NCBI GenBank assembly: GCA_002343335.1
Contig: DDSI01000146.1
Coordinates: 5,508 to 10,764, forward strand
Direction: 5' to 3'
DNA length: 5,257 nucleotides
Source: Bacteriovoracaceae bacterium UBA2394
Lineage (GTDB): Bacteria; Bdellovibrionota; UBA2394
Shown piece by piece: positions 4,861-5,257 of the stretch. The position numbers and the translations under genes are program-made. Below the pieces are notes generated by a model, which saw nothing but the letters and a program-made list of their open reading frames with translations, did not search any database and was not told the DNA's origin. The number at the start of each line of letters is the position of its first letter. Position 1 is the first letter of the stretch.

Positions 4861-5257
4861 TTGGGCGCAAAACAATCGAGTTTAGAATTGGCTTGCTGGA
4901 TCGGCCAGCTCTTAGACAAAAAGGGTGGACGTGGAATTTTTATATTCGACGTTCGTGAAGTTTCATCCTTCACCGATTTTATGATCATCGCTTCAGGCAC
5001 GAGCACCCGCCATATGGAAACATTGATTGACGCACCTTGCATGGAACTTAAAACTTCGGGCTTCCCTCCTCGATCGATCGAAGGAAGAGCCACACAATGG
5101 GTCGTGGCCGATCTAGGAGACGTGGTCCTCCATGTGTTTGATGAAGCGACAAGGCAGCACTTCGATTTGGAAAGCCTATGGGCAAATGTTCCAAGAATCG
5201 ATTGGCAGCACCCCCCCACTCAAGCGCATTCCGCATTGTCCATTTCTTCTTCAGCCT
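4861..5257 (+). CDS. rsfS: Ribosomal silencing factor RsfS (3' partial)
   Basis: RsfS (Iojap/DUF143 family) binds L14 on the 50S subunit and blocks joining with 30S, lowering translation in starvation. The visible 132 residues run off the right edge. Conserved blocks are all present: DVREVSSFTDFMIIASGTSTRH (30-51), corresponding to the D-x-S-xxTD-x-MIIxxGTSxRH core, then EGRATQWVVADLGDVVLHVF (74-93) and the closing RQHFDLESLW (98-107). Most family members end soon after this LW; here the frame continues at least 25 more residues (VPRIDWQHPPTQAHS and onward) with a run of seven C at 5211-5217, and no stop is reached. The start is TTG, set by the AAGGAGG site. Being directly after nadD is the common arrangement; rlmH often follows but lies outside the window. 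Confidence 0.92.
   Translation, partial: MGAKQSSLELACWIGQLLDKKGGRGIFIFDVREVSSFTDFMIIASGTSTRHMETLIDAPCMELKTSGFPPRSIEGRATQWVVADLGDVVLHVFDEATRQHFDLESLWANVPRIDWQHPPTQAHSALSISSSA

Overview
The window is about half G+C and carries a bacterial housekeeping cluster read left to right on the + strand. It starts with the 3' end of a ribonuclease E/G gene, continues with rplU (L21), rpmA (L27) and obgE, then a secreted protein with a possible LolA-like fold, then nadD and the start of rsfS. The order RNase E/G - L21 - L27 - Obg - NadD - RsfS, together with two lipoproteins and a secreted protein, suggests a Gram-negative bacterium of the former Deltaproteobacteria (Bdellovibrionota/Oligoflexia or a relative). 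This is inferred from gene order and protein style only; the sequence alone does not fix the taxon.

Layout: 1-548 is the end of the RNase E/G catalytic region followed by a long acidic, alanine-rich tail. Positions 545-1756 hold two short lipoprotein genes on the - strand, tandem and 12 bp apart, inserted between the RNase gene and rplU. Their operon runs convergent to the RNase gene, with the two stop codons overlapping by 4 bp, and divergent from rplU. Positions 1757-1818 are the shared divergent upstream region. It contains a good promoter for rplU whose predicted transcript would start at or next to the ATG, that is, a leaderless mRNA. From 1819 to the right edge the + strand genes are packed tightly with gaps of 5-35 bp, as in one operon.

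The + strand genes share a theme of ribosome biogenesis and growth control: L21 and L27 are large-subunit proteins, ObgE is a 50S assembly GTPase, RsfS is a ribosome silencing factor that acts on the large subunit, and NadD makes the NAD precursor. RNase E/G processes rRNA and turns over mRNA.

The most unusual point is the start of nadD. No ATG, GTG or TTG lies in frame between the upstream in-frame stop and the GGSFDPPHxGH motif. Two readings are possible: an ATT start at 4239, or a TTG start at 4240 in the +1 frame followed by a -1 shift at a canonical A AAA AAA heptamer (4251-4257), with a perfect 9-bp inverted repeat 11 nt downstream (4269-4288). A one-base homopolymer error in the assembly is the main dull alternative.
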